Shown: positions 12,925-14,564 of the stretch, piece after piece
Layout of the letters: every line of letters starts with the position of its first letter
Numbering within the stretch: position 1 is the first letter of the stretch
From: an uncultured Haemophilus sp.
Lineage (GTDB): Bacteria; Pseudomonadota; Gammaproteobacteria; Enterobacterales; Pasteurellaceae
Assembly (NCBI RefSeq): GCF_937976265.1
Contig: NZ_CALJRX010000109.1
Location: 1-14,564 of the forward strand
DNA: 14,564 nucleotides
Direction: 5' to 3'
The notes under the pieces: model-generated
Seen by the model: the letters and a program-made list of their open reading frames with translations, nothing else
Databases searched by the model: none
Told to the model about the DNA's origin: nothing
Position numbers and translations under genes: made by a program

Positions 12925-13956
12925 TTAAGGTTTTGGTAATTTAAATTTAGCCACACGGCCATCAACTGTAAGCGGATACGCTTCGCCTTTATAAGTAATG
13001 CGAACGTTACCTGGCGCACCAATAATCAAAGCATATTCGTCACCATTAAAGGTTAAAACTTCGCCTTGTTTATATTCTTTTTGCGCTAATACTTTACGGT
13101 TTTGGTCTTTCACACTAATCCAGCTTGAATTTTTTGTAACCTCAATAACGAGATCGCCTTTCGCTGTAGTTGGTGCTTCAGAAATAGCGGGGTTTTCAAC
13201 CGCACTTTGTGTATCTGGCACAGTTTGCTCTGTTGTTGGTTCTGTGTTAGGTAACGTTTGTTCCACAACCGGTGCTTGAGCTTGTTCAACAGTAGGTGCT
13301 GAAGTTGCTGTGGTTGAAACTTCAGTGTTTACTGTTTGAGCTTGATTTTCTTGATTAGTTGAAACAGTAGATTCCGCAGCGACATTATTTGTTGTCTCTG
13401 CCACCGGCGCTGTCTCATTATTTGACGTCATAGACTGACTCTTTACTGTTACTGGAATTTCATTCGAATGAGTAACCGGTACTGCTGCTGTTTTTTCTTT
13501 TTCAACGTAGGTTTGCACTAAATTATCACGTTCTTCGTTTGATTTTTGATAATTTTGCCACCACCATAAGCCAGTCATTCCAACAGCCGCGAGCAAAATA
13601 ATCGTTGTGAGTGTACCTACCCAACGGCTGTGAGATGAATATTGGTTAACTGAACGCGTCGCACGTGCATTTTTACTTAAATCATTTTTATGTGCTTCAC
13701 CAAAAGTTAAATGAGCCCATTCAGCATCAGGAATACGTAAAAATTTCGCATAGCTGCGAACGTAACCTCTCAAAAAGGTTGAAGGTACATTTTTTTGGAC
13801 AAATTCATTATTTTCTAATTTTGCCAAAATGCTTGGACGTAAAGAAATGGCCTTTGCCACATCTTCTAGAGAAAGGTTTAGTGCTTCGCGTGTTTGGCGA
13901 AGTTTATCCCCAAAGGAGATTTCAGTTGTTTCAGTTTGTTCGACGATTGTATTCAT
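12925..13956 (-). CDS. rodZ: RodZ, cytoskeletal cell-shape protein
   Basis: RodZ links MreB to the elongasome in the inner membrane and keeps cells rod-shaped. I place the start at ATG 13954-13956 (343 residues), giving MNTIVEQTETTEISFGDKLRQTREAL; a 24-residue upstream extension would need a TTG and looks non-coding. Domains: cytoplasmic Cro/C1-type helix-turn-helix (about 14-75, LRQTREALNLSLEDVAKAISLRPSILAKLEN), a linker, one membrane segment (about 113-132), a periplasmic linker rich in Thr, Val, Pro, Gln and Asn (about 170-260), and a C-terminal beta domain in the last ~79 residues (GDLVIEVTKNSSWISV... to KLPKP). It lies 75 bases after pilW with no strong ribosome site. A uptake-signal core is at 13199-13207, in the linker. 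Confidence 0.92.
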   Translation of the reverse strand: MNTIVEQTETTEISFGDKLRQTREALNLSLEDVAKAISLRPSILAKLENNEFVQKNVPSTFLRGYVRSYAKFLRIPDAEWAHLTFGEAHKNDLSKNARATRSVNQYSSHSRWVGTLTTIILLAAVGMTGLWWWQNYQKSNEERDNLVQTYVEKEKTAAVPVTHSNEIPVTVKSQSMTSNNETAPVAETTNNVAAESTVSTNQENQAQTVNTEVSTTATSAPTVEQAQAPVVEQTLPNTEPTTEQTVPDTQSAVENPAISEAPTTAKGDLVIEVTKNSSWISVKDQNRKVLAQKEYKQGEVLTFNGDEYALIIGAPGNVRITYKGEAYPLTVDGRVAKFKLPKP

Positions 13957-14031
13957 AGGTATAAAAATAGAGAAATAGAAATAAAAAACTAAATACCAAA
14001 TTTTAAAGTCGAAAGGGGCTTTTGGCAATGA

Positions 14032-14564
14032 TTATTTGAGCGTGCGGAGCTTTTCCGCTCTAGAAGGATCAACTTGGCGTAATTTCTCCAACGCTTGTTG
14101 ATAAACGTCGGTTTGTTTTCCAGCAAAAGCACAAAGCGCCATGTTTTCGTAAGTATCGGCTTGATGATAATAATTCGGCGCAGCGAGTGCCGCATTAAAT
14201 TGTGAATAAGCTTGTTCAAACTCACCTTGCCCACATAAAAATGCACCAAAGTTGTTATACACATCACCTTGCTTATCGTCTAACTTAATCGCCTGTAAAT
14301 AAGCTTGCTTCGCTTTTTCCGTATCGCCTTGTAATTGATAAAAATGCGCAAGTGCTGAGTGCACAAGATAATAGCGTTCATCATGCTCAAGGGCTTTATC
14401 TAAATTCAGTTTTGCTTGAACAAAATCCTCTTGTTGCAGATAGCCTAATGCCAACTCAACGCGCGCTTTTGCTGCTTGTTGTTTATTAAAATCAACTGAA
14501 GGCTGAGAGACGCAAGCCGAAAAAACAAAAGGAAAAATGACCGCACTTAGAATGTTGATTGGGA
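14032..14564 (-). CDS. pilW: PilW/PilF-type TPR lipoprotein (5' end cut off)
   Basis: PilF/PilW lipoproteins (called PilF2 in H. influenzae) help assemble the outer-membrane secretin used by type IV pili and, in Haemophilus, for DNA uptake. About 177 residues are visible. The frame continues to the window edge and reads LSAVIFPFVFSAC near its start, a lipoprotein signal with lipobox FSAC, so only the start codon and a few residues are missing. After Cys come VSQPSVDFNKQQ and TPR repeats (ALGYLQQEDFVQAKLNLDKAL, HSALAHFYQLQGDTEKAKQAY, VYNNFGAFLCGQGEFEQAY). It precedes rodZ as in E. coli. The signal-peptide coding region contains a uptake-signal core at 14540-14548. Confidence 0.9.
   Translation of the reverse strand, partial: PINILSAVIFPFVFSACVSQPSVDFNKQQAAKARVELALGYLQQEDFVQAKLNLDKALEHDERYYLVHSALAHFYQLQGDTEKAKQAYLQAIKLDDKQGDVYNNFGAFLCGQGEFEQAYSQFNAALAAPNYYHQADTYENMALCAFAGKQTDVYQQALEKLRQVDPSRAEKLRTLK

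Noticed and set aside
13957..14028. TTG-initiated extension of RodZ
   Set aside because: No ribosome site, rare start codon, and the added residues do not belong to the RodZ N-terminus, which begins just before the helix-turn-helix domain.
1..14564. CRISPR array, transposon, phage or tRNA gene
   Set aside because: No regularly spaced repeats, transposase or integrase frames, terminal inverted repeats or cloverleaf were seen on either strand.

Overview
The window looks like a chromosomal segment of a Haemophilus-type Pasteurellaceae bacterium. The main evidence is fourteen exact copies of the 9-base uptake-signal core AAGTGCGGT (or its complement), the form used by Haemophilus influenzae and close relatives, in an AT-rich genome whose proteins align closely with gammaproteobacterial ones. 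The SodA sequence differs from the H. influenzae protein as I remember it, mainly at the C-terminus, so a sister species such as H. parainfluenzae is more likely. That species call is inference.

Layout from left to right. Bases 1-221 hold the 3' end of hda (+). A perfect inverted pair of uptake signals at 229-271 forms a terminator facing both ways. Bases 282-8405 (all -) are one long gene cluster read from right to left: ccmA-ccmB-ccmC-ccmD-ccmE-ccmF-ccmG-ccmH-ccmI, then a YaeR-like VOC-family gene, then two exported proteins I do not recognise (a periplasmic-type protein and a small lipoprotein ending in CHHCW). Many junctions are TAATG or ATGA overlaps. The 283-base region 8406-8688 carries divergent promoters for ccmA (-) and sodA (+), with FNR- and ArcA-like sites in front of sodA. 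A strong hairpin terminator follows sodA at 9355-9384.

From 9391 to the right edge, all on the - strand and transcribed right to left, lie pilW/pilF (5' end cut off), rodZ, ispG, hisS and yfgM. A terminator and an ICMT-like membrane methyltransferase gene follow. The pilW-rodZ-ispG-hisS-yfgM order is the same as in E. coli, but bamB does not follow yfgM here.

Functionally, the ccm cluster exports haem (CcmABCD), carries it on CcmE, prepares the apocytochrome thiols (CcmG, CcmH) and ligates haem (CcmF, CcmH, CcmI) to make c-type cytochromes. SodA removes superoxide and appears controlled by oxygen-responsive regulators. The right-hand operon combines pilus/competence (PilW), cell shape (RodZ), isoprenoid synthesis (IspG), translation (HisS) and secretion quality control (YfgM). 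I found no tRNA, rRNA, CRISPR array, insertion sequence or phage gene. The least explained part is the pair of exported proteins at 282-1177.
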